39,760 nt of DNA from Alicyclobacillus fastidiosus (GCF_026651875.1 NZ_CP104070.1:1-39760), one strand, 5' to 3'. Counted from the first letter of the stretch, positions 1-10,230 are shown. Notes: a model not told the origin generated them from the letters alone. Made by a program: numbers and translations.

Positions 1-409
1 GCTGGAGATCAATAGATCTCATCAGCAATCACCTGCCTCCATATACTATTGCATAGAGACCACACAGAGAGCATTCTCACCTCACTCTAGATGGTTCTGC
101 TCAGCGGCAAATCTCTAACTTCAGCATACAAGACAACTGTGTTGCATTCGGTTTGAGGACTAGTTCACAATAGAAAATTAATAATATGTCATTAATCCTC
201 TCAACTATGTGATTTGTTATAGGCATCACATTCAGTAGATGTTCGACTAATATCCACTCATATGTCTACTATCTATATCTCATGCAATATAATATGTGAC
301 TCACCATTCATTATCATTAGCATCTTATACTAATCAATAGTAGTAGCCTAGGTGCCAGTCCATAATCGATTAATCATATTCCCTTTTTGAGAAATTTGAG
401 GACTAGGAA
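1..409. other. Intergenic plant DNA, no gene seen
   Basis: I see no convincing coding region or RNA gene. The base composition and style resemble the last few hundred bases of the window, and the text at 39760 could run on into position 1 if the clone record is circular. That continuity is an inference. It may be part of a long terminal repeat or other dispersed repeat, but I cannot place boundaries. Confidence 0.4.
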
Positions 410-412
410 TTA

Positions 413-514
413 GTGGTGGATCCGGGGGCTGGCACGAGCTTTAACTTGTACCAACCTCAACCCAAACATAATATATATATATAGGCCTCCCTTGGATTGC
501 CCGGATCCAGCCCC
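413..514. mobile_element. Tiny TTA-flanked inverted-repeat element (MITE-like)
   Basis: About 102 bp begins GTGGTGGATCCGGG and ends CCCGGATCCAGCCCC. The two ends are inverted repeats with one gap and one mismatch. The element is flanked on both sides by TTA (410-412 and 515-517), the target preference of PIF/Harbinger (Tourist) elements. The interior is AT-rich with no coding capacity. It is short even for a MITE, so it may be a deletion derivative or a chance inverted repeat. Confidence 0.4.
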
Positions 515-519
515 TTAGA

Positions 520-2110
520 TCCTTTTGCCAAGAATCACTTTAAGAAATTCCGAACTAAAGATTTTTGTCATATATTCTTAATAATTTAAAAATAAAATGT
601 TTATTAGAATATTTAGGGACTCATTCTTATATAAAAAGAGTTGTGAATGAAGAAATGATCATTTATAAATTTGCAAGAATACATCATTAATTCATATTAC
701 ATATATTAGATGTCATCTAAATTTAGTATTAAGGCACTAACACCATATATATGCTAAAGAAAAAAAAATAACAAAAGTTTGAGGAAATTATTTTAGCAAA
801 TTATTATATTCAAAAATTATTTTTAAGAAATTAATGTGAAAACTCAGTGTTATAAAAGAACAAAAATATATCTTGACTAGTTTAAAAAGTTATTGTCATA
901 CAATATATATGAAACAAAAATTTCATTACATTTTATATACTGTAGAAACAAGCCCCCACCCCCAAACCCCGGGCAAAAGAAAAAGGAAAAAAATGCAACA
1001 ATCATAACTAAACATTTCTAATTAGTCTTCTATATATCTTCATCTTTTCTATCTGAACAAACCCAAGATCCAACGGAGATTGGCATATTCTATGAAGGGG
1101 ACAAGGGGACAAGGCCACTGGACGAAACATGTTCTGTTCATTAAGGCACAAGTGCGGACATTGGCTGCAGTTGTCTTAGGATTCCTTACTGTTTGACAGC
1201 ATTAATTTAGGAGAAACAAATGAAAAAACAAAAGTTAAAGGTGCCTTGGCAAGTGGTCAGTAGCATATGATCACCTAAATGACAGAATCATTGTTATTCA
1301 CTCAAAATCATCATGAGAGAGATTAAAAGAACCAAAAGTGCCTTTGATGCATGCTTGTTTGCTTGCTTTAGTAGCATGCAAGCTGTATTAGTTCAATCAA
1401 TTATTAAGATCTGGCGCCCTTCAAGGACCCATGCAGATAAAGAATCATCATATTTTTATAAAAAGACATATATATATAATATTAGTTTTTTAGAACTATT
1501 ATATGTCATTTCATGTTTAATTAATTAATTTTGTAAACCAATAGACTAATACTAGCCAGTTCACAAAGATGTGGCAGATATGTAAACATTAATTTTGGAT
1601 TTGGCAATAGAAATCTGATTTATTAGTAACATATATTAAAAATAAGGACACCCTTAAAATAACTCATTATCTTCCTACTGGCTAGAACCTTTCAAAGATT
1701 TTCTTTTTGATGAAAAAGAAATGCTGGATTATGTTGCTTGATCATGGCAAATCCTATTCCAAGTTAATCAATCAGAAAGCAGTTATTAATTAAGAAAATT
1801 AAACACTTTTATTACAACAAAGCTCATTCATCTCTTCTTTAATTAGCTTAGCTCACAAGCTAAATACAATTTGGAATTGTCTGCAACTTTGGAGGTAATT
1901 AAGAAGATAAGAGTAGGATATTTGCGATCACTGGTTTTTGATTATATAACAGAATGATAATCAAAAGAAAAGATGAAAGCAATAGAGACAATAAACTCAC
2001 AGATCATCCAGTTTCCATCCTTAATCCTTCCAAACACAAACCAACAAACACCGCGACTCCAAATTGATCATTACAACTCACCAAAGAACAACACATGCAG
2101 TTTATTGTTG
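520..2110. other. AT-rich intergenic plant DNA
   Basis: I see no gene here. Open frames are short, with no recognisable domain. There are A/T runs and a short duplicated GGGGACAAG motif near 1097-1113. The right part lies downstream of the minus-strand gene at 2120-2452 and should hold its 3' untranslated region and polyadenylation signals, which I cannot pinpoint. Confidence 0.5.
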
Positions 2111-2119
2111 TTAAATTTA

Positions 2120-2452
2120 TTACTCCTCCCCGGCTCCCTTCTTTCCTTTGCCGGCGCGCCTCCGGCTGCCAGACCCGCCGACGTCATACCGGTGGTTTCC
2201 GTCGTTGAAGATCAACGGCAAGTCCTTGGCGTCGTCGCCGTCGTCCTCGTGAGTGGCTATGCGGATGCAAGAGCATCGTTCCAGAGACGCGAAGAAAGCG
2301 CTGGAAACGCCGTGGATGAACCACGTGGCCACCCCGTCGAGCTTCTGGCACGCGGGCGAGCCGTGGCCCGGGGGCGACCGGACCCTGGGCTCGACTTGGC
2401 TGCCTCTGAGATTGAAGAAGCTGGAGCAGCCGGTGGATGTGGTGGCTGCCAT
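2120..2452 (-). CDS. Small conserved plant protein of unknown function
   Basis: This is a 110-residue protein, MAATTSTGCSSFF... to ...GKGKKGAGEE, ending in TAA at 2120-2122. The upstream in-frame GTG is not a plant start, so I take the ATG at 2452. The middle (residues about 20-85) has a pattern I recognise from a family of small angiosperm proteins: VEPRVRSPPGHGSPACQKLD, then a hydrophobic stretch GVATWFIHGVSSAFFASLE, a cysteine pair RCSC, an acidic DDGDDA run and LPLIFNDGN. From memory it resembles Arabidopsis proteins of the At1g13390/At1g68490 kind, which have no established function. The tail is basic (SRRRAGKGKK). The gene is intronless and far richer in G+C, especially at third positions, than its surroundings. 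No transit peptide is evident. Confidence 0.75.
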   Translation of the reverse strand: MAATTSTGCSSFFNLRGSQVEPRVRSPPGHGSPACQKLDGVATWFIHGVSSAFFASLERCSCIRIATHEDDGDDAKDLPLIFNDGNHRYDVGGSGSRRRAGKGKKGAGEE

Positions 2453-2640
2453 GGGAAGATACACTCTGCTCTAGAAGCTTTGAGCTGCTGTGTTCAGGCT
2501 TTAAGAAACACTCATCCGGAGACTTCTTTCCAACAATGCCCCTCATGGTTTGCATATTTAATGAGCTTAATTACAATATATATATATATATATATAACAT
2601 ATACATGTATATTTATTAACCTCAAAAATACAATCACTAA
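2453..2640 (-). promoter_or_regulatory. Probable promoter/5' UTR of the small gene
   Basis: The region directly upstream of the minus-strand ATG at 2452 contains a long (TA)n run (2576-2597) about 125-145 bp from the start codon, which could serve as the TATA element. This rests on position and composition only. No other element is recognisable. Confidence 0.25.
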
Positions 2641-3950
2641 TTTTTTTATGGTAATAAAAAATTATTTTTAATTAAACAAATAATTTAAAACTATCTCTTA
2701 TATCAAACCTCAAACCTGCTATGTGATGCAATAATTATATAAATTACGAATCAACAATTATTTTTATTCATAATCTTATTTTTTTAAAACCTTTATAATT
2801 TGTATCATAGTTTTTGGTAACTTGTATTATATGTAACATATCTTATGATTTTATTTTTATATGATAAAAGTTATTTTAATCATGTTGGTGGTGTTATGAT
2901 AAAAATATTAAAAAATTAATCTAATAAAAAAAGTGCAAGTGAGATGAGTGATTGATTCATTTTGGCGTGGCATGTGGAGTGACAGGGCCTATATATTGAA
3001 CATGCTTGTTTGCAGTGATTAGTGATTAAGTTCATGTTATCTTTATTGTTTTTATTTTTTTTATTTTTAATTTTTTAAAACAGTAAAAATATATTTATTT
3101 TTATATTTTTAAAAAAAAATTATAAAAAATCAAAATTATAAAAAATCGTTTTGAGTATTTTTATCACAAACATATTCAAAATTTTTAAAATGTAGAAAAC
3201 GTTATAAACAAAAAAAATGTATTTTTGACAATTTCAAAACAGTCATTCAAAATATAAATTTAAAAATAAATTTAAAACTTAAAAGTGAAAATCGAAATAT
3301 GAAGAGAATAACCTAAGCTTTTGTACATTTTAGCTCTACTTATGCTTTTTCTTTTGATTATTTAATTAATAATGATTTCAGTGTGCTAAAGCCTAAAACA
3401 TAAGGGTATTATAGAAATTTTATCTCATTTAGTTCATGACATTTAATTAGATTTTTAACATAATTTTATGCAAAAAAATTATGTTAAAAATCTAATTAAA
3501 TATATATATATATGTATACATACATACCCCCTCCCCTACTCTTATCAAATGGTTATTTTATTTTATTATTATGTTTGATATATTTTAATTTTGATGAAAT
3601 AAAATAAAAAAAATAATTAATTGAAAAAAATACCCTCAGTAGTGTAAAAATTGGAAAACATATTTTTTATTTTATATAAATCAAAAAATTCAAGTAATTA
3701 TTGAGTATAGTTTAGGAAAAAATATATTTTCTTTTTTCAGCTAAAGACATTAAAAAAATTTAAAATATTTTTTTATTGTAATAAAAAAAATTATCAAGCC
3801 AAAAATAAATTTTCAGAAATTTTAGACGTTATTTTTAATAAAATAAAAATTAGTTTTTTTTTTATTTTTCCTTTTGAGGCTAGAATTTTTTATTTTAATA
3901 GAAATTTTTTTATTAAAATAATTTATTTTAATTTAATAAATATTTGTTGG
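2641..3950. other. Very AT-rich intergenic DNA
   Basis: Long A and T runs and degenerate low-complexity sequence, with no coding potential. It contains the perfect hairpin listed at 3441-3501 and a (TA)n stretch at about 3500-3515. Just to the right (3957-4157) is a short GC-richer patch without a recognisable product. Confidence 0.5.
3441..3501. repeat. Perfect 27-bp inverted repeat with 7-nt loop
   Basis: The left arm (3441-3467, starting ATTTAATTAGATTTTTAACA) is exactly complementary to the right arm (3475-3501). The loop is ATGCAAA. It is immediately followed by a (TA)n run. It could be a small MITE core, a recent local inversion-duplication, or a hairpin RNA source. Nothing seen decides between these. 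Confidence 0.85.
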
Positions 3951-4379
3951 ATGTAGTTGGCTGCAGCGGACAGTGGAGGAGATGAGGGTCGGTCAAATTG
4001 GTGGAACCGGTGGTTATCGATGGAGGATAGCAATTTGCGGCGTCTCCCAGGAGGAGATGGTGGGTCATGGCGGCTCCAGCGGGTGACGACGACGATAAGA
4101 CCGGAAGAGGACTTGTGGGAGCCATCGAGTAAATGGAGAGGTTGGATATCAGATTAAGACAAGTATATTATATATACATGGCAAGACAAGGGTACGTATA
4201 TAGGTGAGAAGCATATATAACTATTCCATGGAATGGACATCCTTTCCTTCCATTTTATGAGGAAATGGGCATTTTCCTAAAGAGTCACTAATTCCATTTC
4301 CTCCTCGATGCAATCAATCAAATGAGCTTTCGAAAGATGATTTGATTTGATCTTCACTTGTAGAATGAGCATTTGAACA

Positions 4380-4556
4380 AGCTTGGGAGATATTGATTAT
4401 TCAACTCCTCCTCCATATTATCTGAGTACATGGTAGCAAATTAACAGATTTTTTTACAAGTAGTGCCTAATAGGAAATATATTTTGTAAAGTGATCAACA
4501 TAAGTATCAAAATACTTAAAATTATAAATTGAAGGAATGGGGGATGGTCCCCAAAC
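4380..4556 (-). pseudogene. Ty1/copia integrase fragment
   Basis: Reading the minus strand from about 4556 gives IDVWGPSPIPSIYNFKYF followed by DTYVDHFTKYI. This is the start of a copia-type integrase core, where the family has a SD(I/V)WGP motif and a second (V/I)DDxTR-like stretch. The frame hits a stop soon after. No LTR or other copia domain sits next to it, because the gypsy LTR begins directly at its edge. It is a decayed scrap of an element different from the copy at 25186-37511. Confidence 0.7.
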
Positions 4557-6059
4557 ATCAATTGTAAGACCTATAAGTTAAAATCCTCATTCTGTGGTAA
4601 TACCTATTCTATAAGCCGTTAACTTGAGGCAATCCCTAGTATTTATGGAATAGATAAATTCACACCTAATATGAAAAATAATGGGATAGACATTCCAAAT
4701 CCCCTTGCTGCTACATATCCTAATATAACACCCCATTTTTTCGGACGTGTTATAATTTAATGTAATTTTAGGATAATAATTTTTTCTTAAAAACTATTGT
4801 TAAACCATATCATTCTTCATATTTATCCCAAAATTTTTATACATTTATCTCAAAAGAGAATCATCAAAAACATCAATTACGGAAGCTAGAATTGAACCTA
4901 CCATTTCAACATTAATCACAAATAAGATTATATATCATCATTAACCATAAATGAAGTTATACATCATTATTCCTCAAAACGTTCAAAATTCAAAGTAGTA
5001 GAACTTAAATGCATGGGATACATAACATACATTTAATTCATCATACACTTTGTTAAGTGTCATTTCATGCCTTATTCATCCTCGTTTCTGCTACAATCTC
5101 TATTTGGAAAGTTTGAATATTCCAGAGATAAAGCTCAAATTAGATGATAAATCATTTAAGTAAGGGTACATCATTTAATGCATATGTATGAATTCAATGC
5201 ACATAACATTATTACTCTTACATTTGGATCGACCGCACCCAACTGTTACTCATCATTTTTACAATCTCCTGGCAGATCGAGGTGTATGGGTGCATCCATG
5301 GCAAAGCAACAATGCCAGTCCTTAATCTCATACCCATGCAATATATGACCGTGAATCTCATCGTGCTCATATGCATATTTTATCATCAGAAAATGTAAAT
5401 GCACTCTACGTAATATGCATAGCATACAAAGACATGACAACATGATAACAAAACGTTTTCATAAATTGGGTTTTTTTTTTTTGGTTGAACCACTTACCTT
5501 CTCAACCTTATCGGGCTATCTCGATTTTCGCGCATTATCTCAAAATAAGTGCATCGTCTCAATTTACGTGCTAACCTCAAAATTAGTACAAGTCACTTCA
5601 AATTAAGCCTCAAAGCATCCTAATCATCATATTTATTTAAATAAGTATTAAAACTTATTTTTTCATAATTTCTTACATTTTCTTTAATTTTCTCTCTATT
5701 TCTTCATATTTTCCTCAATAAATCCAAACTAAATATTTCACTATAAAAATTCATAAAATAACATTCTTTAATTTCTAAAATTTTTTAGAAAATTTTACTC
5801 ATCTTGACTTAGCCTCTCAAGCTTCCTCGATATGCGTGTCCTAACATCAAAACGTGTGCAAATCCTCGCTTCTTACACACCACCTCGATTTTTGTACACC
5901 CTTGATTCTCATGCACCATCACAATTTTTGCGCACTACCTGGATTTTCGTGCACTGCCTCAATTTTCATGTTTGACCTCAAAATGTGTGCCCGAACAATT
6001 TTGCTCTCCAAAATCTCTGAAATATTAATAAATCTCCATTTCCTATTTTTCTAGAATTT

Positions 6060-6700
6060 TCTTACTTTTTCTCACATTTTCTTCCATTTTCTTTCCTTTT
6101 TTTTCCTTTTCTTTTCTTTTTCCTTTTCCTTCTTCTTCTTCCTCTGTTTCTTCCTGGGCGCGCAAACAGCCCACCCAGCTGCTGCACCTCGCATTGTCGG
6201 CTACCTTCACCCATACCGACAGCCTCTCGGACCTACATCGAGCCCTCTGATCGCTGCCACACCCAGTTCCCATCACCACGGCTGTTGCTGGCCGCCCTCT
6301 ACCGAGCGCCCAACTTTGTAGCGAGCTGCCATGGCTGGGCTATGGTTACCGCTTACTGTGGCAGCCCGTTCCGATCGCCTCCAACCTCGCTGACCTCCAC
6401 ACCGCACCACCGCGTGAGCCACCGCACACTCAGCAACCGCCGCTCGCACTGCTCCACTCGAGCTTGCAGGCATGGCTGCTTGGAGCTTGTGGCTGCAACC
6501 AGCCACCACGATCGACCCACTCTCTTCATCTCTCGCTGCTATGCTCGGTTATTAGCTCTCTACCTCAATCTCTCTTCTCTCACCCAAGCTCTTAGCTTTT
6601 CTTGGCCATGCTCTGCTTCCACTTCCATTCTTATAAATATCCACTTACATCGGATAAGCCTTAGCCACCACTCTCTCTCTGACATTTCTTCCAATCTCTA
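6060..6700. other. GC-richer leader part of the solo LTR
   Basis: A pyrimidine-rich run on the plus strand (6060-6150) and GC-rich sequence to about 6500 give several overlapping open frames on both strands. None shows a conserved domain. They are explained by the purine-rich transcribed leader of the LTR read from the minus strand, so I do not annotate proteins here. Confidence 0.5.
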
Positions 6701-7184
6701 ATCCCAATGCCCTTAATTGGTGCAAATTTGTCCCTTAAGTGATGCAACTCCCCCATGCTTCATGCGTATACCTCTAGATACATTATATATATATATGTCA
6801 CACATTTAATCTCCATATTATATCTTTATTACACTTGAGAATTTCTTAAATTACAAATACACTCTCTAACGTCCAATTAATTTGCATTACGATACCGAAA
6901 ATTTAAAATTAATAACTCATGGCTTACTAGATAAGGATGATTTCATCCTTGCGCCCTCACCGGACCATTGTTTCATCCCGAAACCACTTCAGAGTTGATC
7001 CTTACACAAAACCAAAGCCCCCTATGGCTCCGTTGATTTTTCAGAAGTCCCCTACGATAATTCAATTTTTCAACCTAAATCATAACTGCATTTTAGCTAT
7101 ACCGAAAATCGTCTCGATTTCGAATTCTTTTAATACCATAAATCCTATCTCGGGATGTTCGTCGAGACCATATCTATTTTCTTA

Positions 7185-7551
7185 GGTAGCGTTTGTTAAA
7201 ATGAGTAAGATAAGAGAGTTTCAAGATAAGATCGGAATGCGTTCTGAATCAAGATATGGAATAATCAAGATAAGGTTGGGAAGTATTTCAAGATTTTTAT
7301 CAAACTGTTTGTTAAATTTTTTAAAATGCACTAAATGACACAATTGTCATTTTTTCTTATCTATAAAGACCAAGATATGCTTATCTTGAGGGGAAGATAA
7401 GCATATCTTGAACAATCAAGATAAGAAGTCATTAATGACGTTTTCAAGAATTGTTAGATAAATTTAACAAACATGTTGGAAAAGATAGAAGTCTGGGATG
7501 CATCCCATATCTTGGCTTTTCCATCCCATATCTTGATTAACAAACGCCCCC
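7185..7551. mobile_element. Tourist-like (PIF/Harbinger) MITE
   Basis: The 367-bp element begins GGTAGCGTTTGTTAA and ends TTAACAAACGCCCCC, an inverted-repeat pair of 15 bp with two mismatches. It is flanked by TTA on both sides (7182-7184 and 7552-7554). The interior contains repeated AGATAAG and CATATCTTG words that can fold back on themselves. It has no coding capacity. It lies inside the gypsy solo LTR, so it inserted later than or together with that LTR. Confidence 0.8.
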
Positions 7552-8089
7552 TTAGGCAATTACGCTCTAGGGCATTCCATGCAATTGATTCGGTACTTAT
7601 AACTATAAGAAATTACACTTAAATCTTTAATCTTTTGATAATTTCACCTATGGTCCACGTTAAAATTACTCTGGAGCCCTTTAGAAATTTGGGATATTAC
7701 ACCTAATCTCCATAAATTGAAGTTAAGACAACTCATACTCGTTCAAGAATTCTAGTTCAACTCAATCACAATCTTGTAAAACCAAGATGAATCAATTAAT
7801 CCTTTATGACATGGCCGGGCTAGCTCATTTTCATTGTGATTCACATCACAAATCTTAACCAAAATGGATAAAAAGACCTCCAAGGGTAAGCTAAAGGTAT
7901 GACATTGAATGCTATTCTCATAAGCCTTTAACTTCTCCCAAACTCTTTATTGACTTAAGCACTAGAGTAATGGCAGTCATTCTTGCTTGTCTACGTAGGT
8001 GTCCTAAATCTAGATCATGTTGGCATGCAGTCAGGATCTTGATTAAATCCTATAAATTTAATTAGTAACTAATCCTTAAGACATCAATT

Positions 8090-8107
8090 TGGCATCATCT
8101 ATGAGAA
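8090..8107 (+). other. Degenerate gypsy primer-binding site
   Basis: TGGCATCATCTATGAGAA follows the LTR end after the spacer ATT. It resembles the (T)TGGCGCCGTCTxTGGGAA primer-binding region of plant Tat/Athila-group gypsy elements, with the CpG positions decayed to CA and TG. This is pattern recognition from memory. Confidence 0.55.
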
Positions 8108-9420
8108 TGAAGGCTTGTTGATTTGGTGAGATGACAAACTACCCAACTGATTACCCCATCACCAATAATCATCCATTTGATCCTAAAACACCTGACAAAG
8201 GACATTAACTGGGTGATCACCTTGAAGCTCTAAATCTCTTGGCTCTTCTCATACAATTGGATTAGCTAAGGAGGCAACTACAAATCCTCGTTAATAGTTA
8301 GGGAAATAGTAGCGACACTAGACAACTACTAAACCCAAGTTAATTAAGGCAACGAAAGAGACGATAGTCTCCAAAACTATGCTAATGGAGACCAAACCAA
8401 TAACCATGATGAGTAAAGAATTGTTAATGATGTTAGGTGTAATATTTCGCCTTAATAGTCTTCATATCATGATTTCAATCACGAAGATTGAAGAATGGAA
8501 GATTGGTACCACAGAAACTAAAGAAGTTGTTCTCCTACCAGGAGCGATGAGCATAAGAGAAATCAAGATTGTCATGATAGGCAAAGTTGGTCTCAATCTT
8601 GAAATAGGAGCATGAATGAGCAAGAGGCATGCGAAGTCATATGTGATCTAAAGTGAAGTCTTCATGCAAAGGGAGGATGTCAAGTGGTAAGGTTGGTTAT
8701 CATTTCTTTGTCTCATCAATTACTTGATCAACCTATTCTCAATCGTTTTCAATATCTGCATTAATAAATTTTCTAAAACTAAGCACCCAACTGAACACAT
8801 ACATCTCTATCGAGATGAAATAGAGGTAAAGGTGATTCTAATGCAACCCTCTATCGAGTTTCACCATAATTGTATATAAGAAAACATGAGACTAGTATGA
8901 CACCATTGCTAAAAGTAACACTGAAACGTTTGCTTAGCTAGAGCATTAGTTTGCAGAAAGTTTTCAAGGGAATCAATGCCCTAGGAAAACTAGTTTGATG
9001 CTTCTCCAAGTCAAACAAAAGTTGGGAGAATCATTGACATAGTACATAGAGAAGTTCTAGGTTGTTACCTCTGAAGTAGACAATGTAGATAATTTGTTAG
9101 TCATTACAACTATTTCTAATGAATTAAAGGATACTACTTTGGTTTCTCTTTAGTGAAAATCCCTTCTAAGATGTTGAACAAGCTATATGTTTGCTCACAA
9201 CATTACAACAACACTAAGGAACAACGTTCCAGAGAAGAAGCTCACATTGATACTAGAAGATCTAAAAAAGGAGGATAAGCTTTATACCCATAACACTGAA
9301 AATTGAAAGAGGTATAACTTTACAAATCGAATAGGAAAGTGTCAGTCCTCAAAGTACATTACCTACGACCAACTTTATCTCAAATCCTCCTAGAGGGTGG
9401 TCTAGGTGTCGTTGTACGTG
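8108..9420 (+). pseudogene. Decayed Ty3/gypsy gag, cut by the cloning site
   Basis: After the primer-binding region the plus strand reads a degenerate gag. Near 9000-9060 it gives SLLQVKQKLGESLT followed by YIEKF after a stop, matching the L..V.Q..GESL.EYV.RF core of plant retrotransposon gag proteins. Later pieces read LVITTISNELKDTTLVSL and LTLILEDLKKEDKLY. Many stops and frame changes interrupt it. The element ends at the BamHI junction (9421), so its pol region and 3' LTR lie outside the clone. Confidence 0.65.
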
Positions 9421-9426
9421 GGATCC
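9421..9426. other. BamHI cloning junction (left)
   Basis: GGATCC marks the passage from plant DNA to vector. The polylinker CCCGGGTACCGAGCTCGAAT follows directly. The matching site at the other end of the vector is 17542-17547. The insert end may come from BamHI or from a partial digest with an enzyme leaving GATC ends. Confidence 0.95.
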
Positions 9427-9619
9427 CCGGGTACCGAGCTCGAATTCGCCCTATAGTGAGTCGTATTACAATTCACTGGCCGTCGTTTTACAACGTCGTG
9501 ACTGGGAAAACCCTGGCGTTACCCAACTTAATCGCCTTGCAGCACATCCCCCTTTCGCCAGCTGGCGTAATAGCGAAGAGGCCCGCACCGATCGCCCTTC
9601 CCAACAGTTGCGCAGCTGA
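9422..9619 (+). CDS. lacZ: lacZ-alpha 3' part (split by the insert)
   Basis: In frame from the polylinker the vector reads SLAVVLQRRDWENPGVTQLN and on to QQLRS, the beta-galactosidase alpha-peptide core. Its start codon and first residues lie at the opposite end of the vector (17465), so in the circular clone the plant insert sits within the gene. This is the basis of blue-white screening. The frame ends at TGA (9617-9619). The usual vector sequence CGCAGCCTGAATGG appears here as CGCAGCTGAATGG, one C short, which creates this stop. It may be a sequencing error or a vector variant. Confidence 0.9.
   Translation, partial: DPRVPSSNSPYSESYYNSLAVVLQRRDWENPGVTQLNRLAAHPPFASWRNSEEARTDRPSQQLRS
9449..9468 (-). 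promoter_or_regulatory. T7 RNA polymerase promoter
   Basis: The plus strand carries the exact reverse complement of TAATACGACTCACTATAGGG, so transcription runs leftward into the insert end at 9420. It is used for end sequencing and probes. The vector forward-primer site lies behind it at 9523-9549. Confidence 0.97.
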
Positions 9620-9780
9620 ATGGCGAATGGCGCCTGATGCGGTATTTTCTCCTTACGCATCTGTGCGGTATTTCACACCGCATATGGTGCACTCTCAGTA
9701 CAATCTGCTCTGATGCCGCATAGTTAAGCCAGCCCCGACACCCGCCAACACCCGCTGACGCGAACCCCTTGCGGCCGCAT
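9620..9780. other. pUC-derived remnant and NotI site
   Basis: Sequence continuing from the lacZ-alpha region of pUC-type plasmids (GCGCCTGATGCGGTATTTTC and onward), ending in a NotI site GCGGCCGC at 9771-9778. A second NotI site is at 17263-17270. The pair allows the insert with the lacZ region to be cut out. Confidence 0.85.
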
Positions 9781-9785
9781 CGAAT

Positions 9786-9819
9786 ATAACTTCGTATAAT
9801 GTATGCTATACGAAGTTAT
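9786..9819. other. loxP: loxP site
   Basis: A complete 34-bp site: 13-bp arm ATAACTTCGTATA, 8-bp asymmetric spacer ATGTATGC, and the inverted arm TATACGAAGTTAT. It is the Cre recombinase target present in pBeloBAC-type vectors. Confidence 0.98.
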
Positions 9820-9832
9820 TAGCGATGAGCTC

Positions 9833-10230
9833 GGACTTCCATTGTTCATTCCACGGACAAAAACAGAAAGGAAACGACAGAGGCCAAAAAGCTCGCTTTC
9901 AGCACCTGTCGTTTCCTTTCTTTTCAGAGGGTATTTTAAATAAAAACATTAAGTTATGACGAAGAAGAACGGAAACGCCTTAAACCGGAAAATTTTCATA
10001 AATAGCGAAAACCCGCGAGGTCGCCGCCCCGTAACCTGTCGGATCACCGGAAAGGACCCGTAAAGTGATAATGATTATCATCTACATATCACAACGTGCG
10101 TGGAGGCCATCAAACCACGTCAAATAATCAATTATGACGCAGGTATCGTATTAATTGATCTGCATCAACTTAACGTAAAAGCAACTTCAGACAATACAAA
10201 TCAGCGACACTGAATACGGGGCAACCTCAT
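9833..10230 (-). other. cos: Bacteriophage lambda cos region
   Basis: Lambda DNA spanning the joined chromosome ends. The reverse complement of about 10028 down to 9833 is the lambda left end beginning GGGCGGCGACCTCGCGGG. The sequence to the right (CGTAACCTGTCGGATCACC onward) is the lambda right end. cosN, the terminase cut site, lies at about 10010-10035. It permits packaging or terminase linearisation of the clone. Confidence 0.92.

Larger units (their letters stand above)
4724..7701 (-). mobile_element. Ty3/gypsy-type solo LTR with CCTAA target duplication
   Basis: The element begins TATAACACCCC (a G-to-A variant of the usual TGTAACACC end) and ends GGGATATTACA. The termini are imperfect inverted repeats, as in chromovirus LTRs. 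The five bases CCTAA flank it at 4719-4723 and 7702-7706, and removing it with one copy restores the host LTR. No gag-pol is present, so it is a solo LTR formed by LTR-LTR recombination. On the minus strand there is a TATA-like TATTTATAAG (around 6630) followed by a purine-rich, GC-richer leader (about 6500 down to 6060). This arrangement is typical of such LTRs and argues for minus orientation. Confidence 0.8.
4563..8086 (+). mobile_element. 5' LTR of a Ty3/gypsy retrotransposon (interrupted)
   Basis: This LTR is recognised because its two halves (4563-4723 and 7702-8086) align with a second, separately located copy at about 24630-25185. Shared words include CCTATTCTATAAGCC, the GGAATAGATAAAT region, GACTTAAG..TTAGAGTAATG and CTAAATCTAGAT-like stretches. 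It ends near ACATCA at 8086, directly before a primer-binding-site-like sequence and gag. It is split by a 2.98-kb solo LTR. Without that insertion it would be about 0.55 kb. The left edge is approximate. Confidence 0.65.

Noticed and set aside
1973..2671. 232-residue plus-strand open frame
   Set aside because: It is the shadow of the GC-rich minus-strand gene at 2120-2452. It has low-complexity ends and no domain, while the minus-strand frame shows a conserved family pattern.
3928..4157. GC-richer patch open on both strands (about 65 residues)
   Set aside because: No recognisable protein, no splice context and no homology pattern. It may be a captured gene fragment, but nothing in the sequence supports a call.
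6043..6701. Open frames on both strands in a GC-rich patch
   Set aside because: They lie inside the leader region of a solo LTR with exact target duplication, and have no conserved motif.
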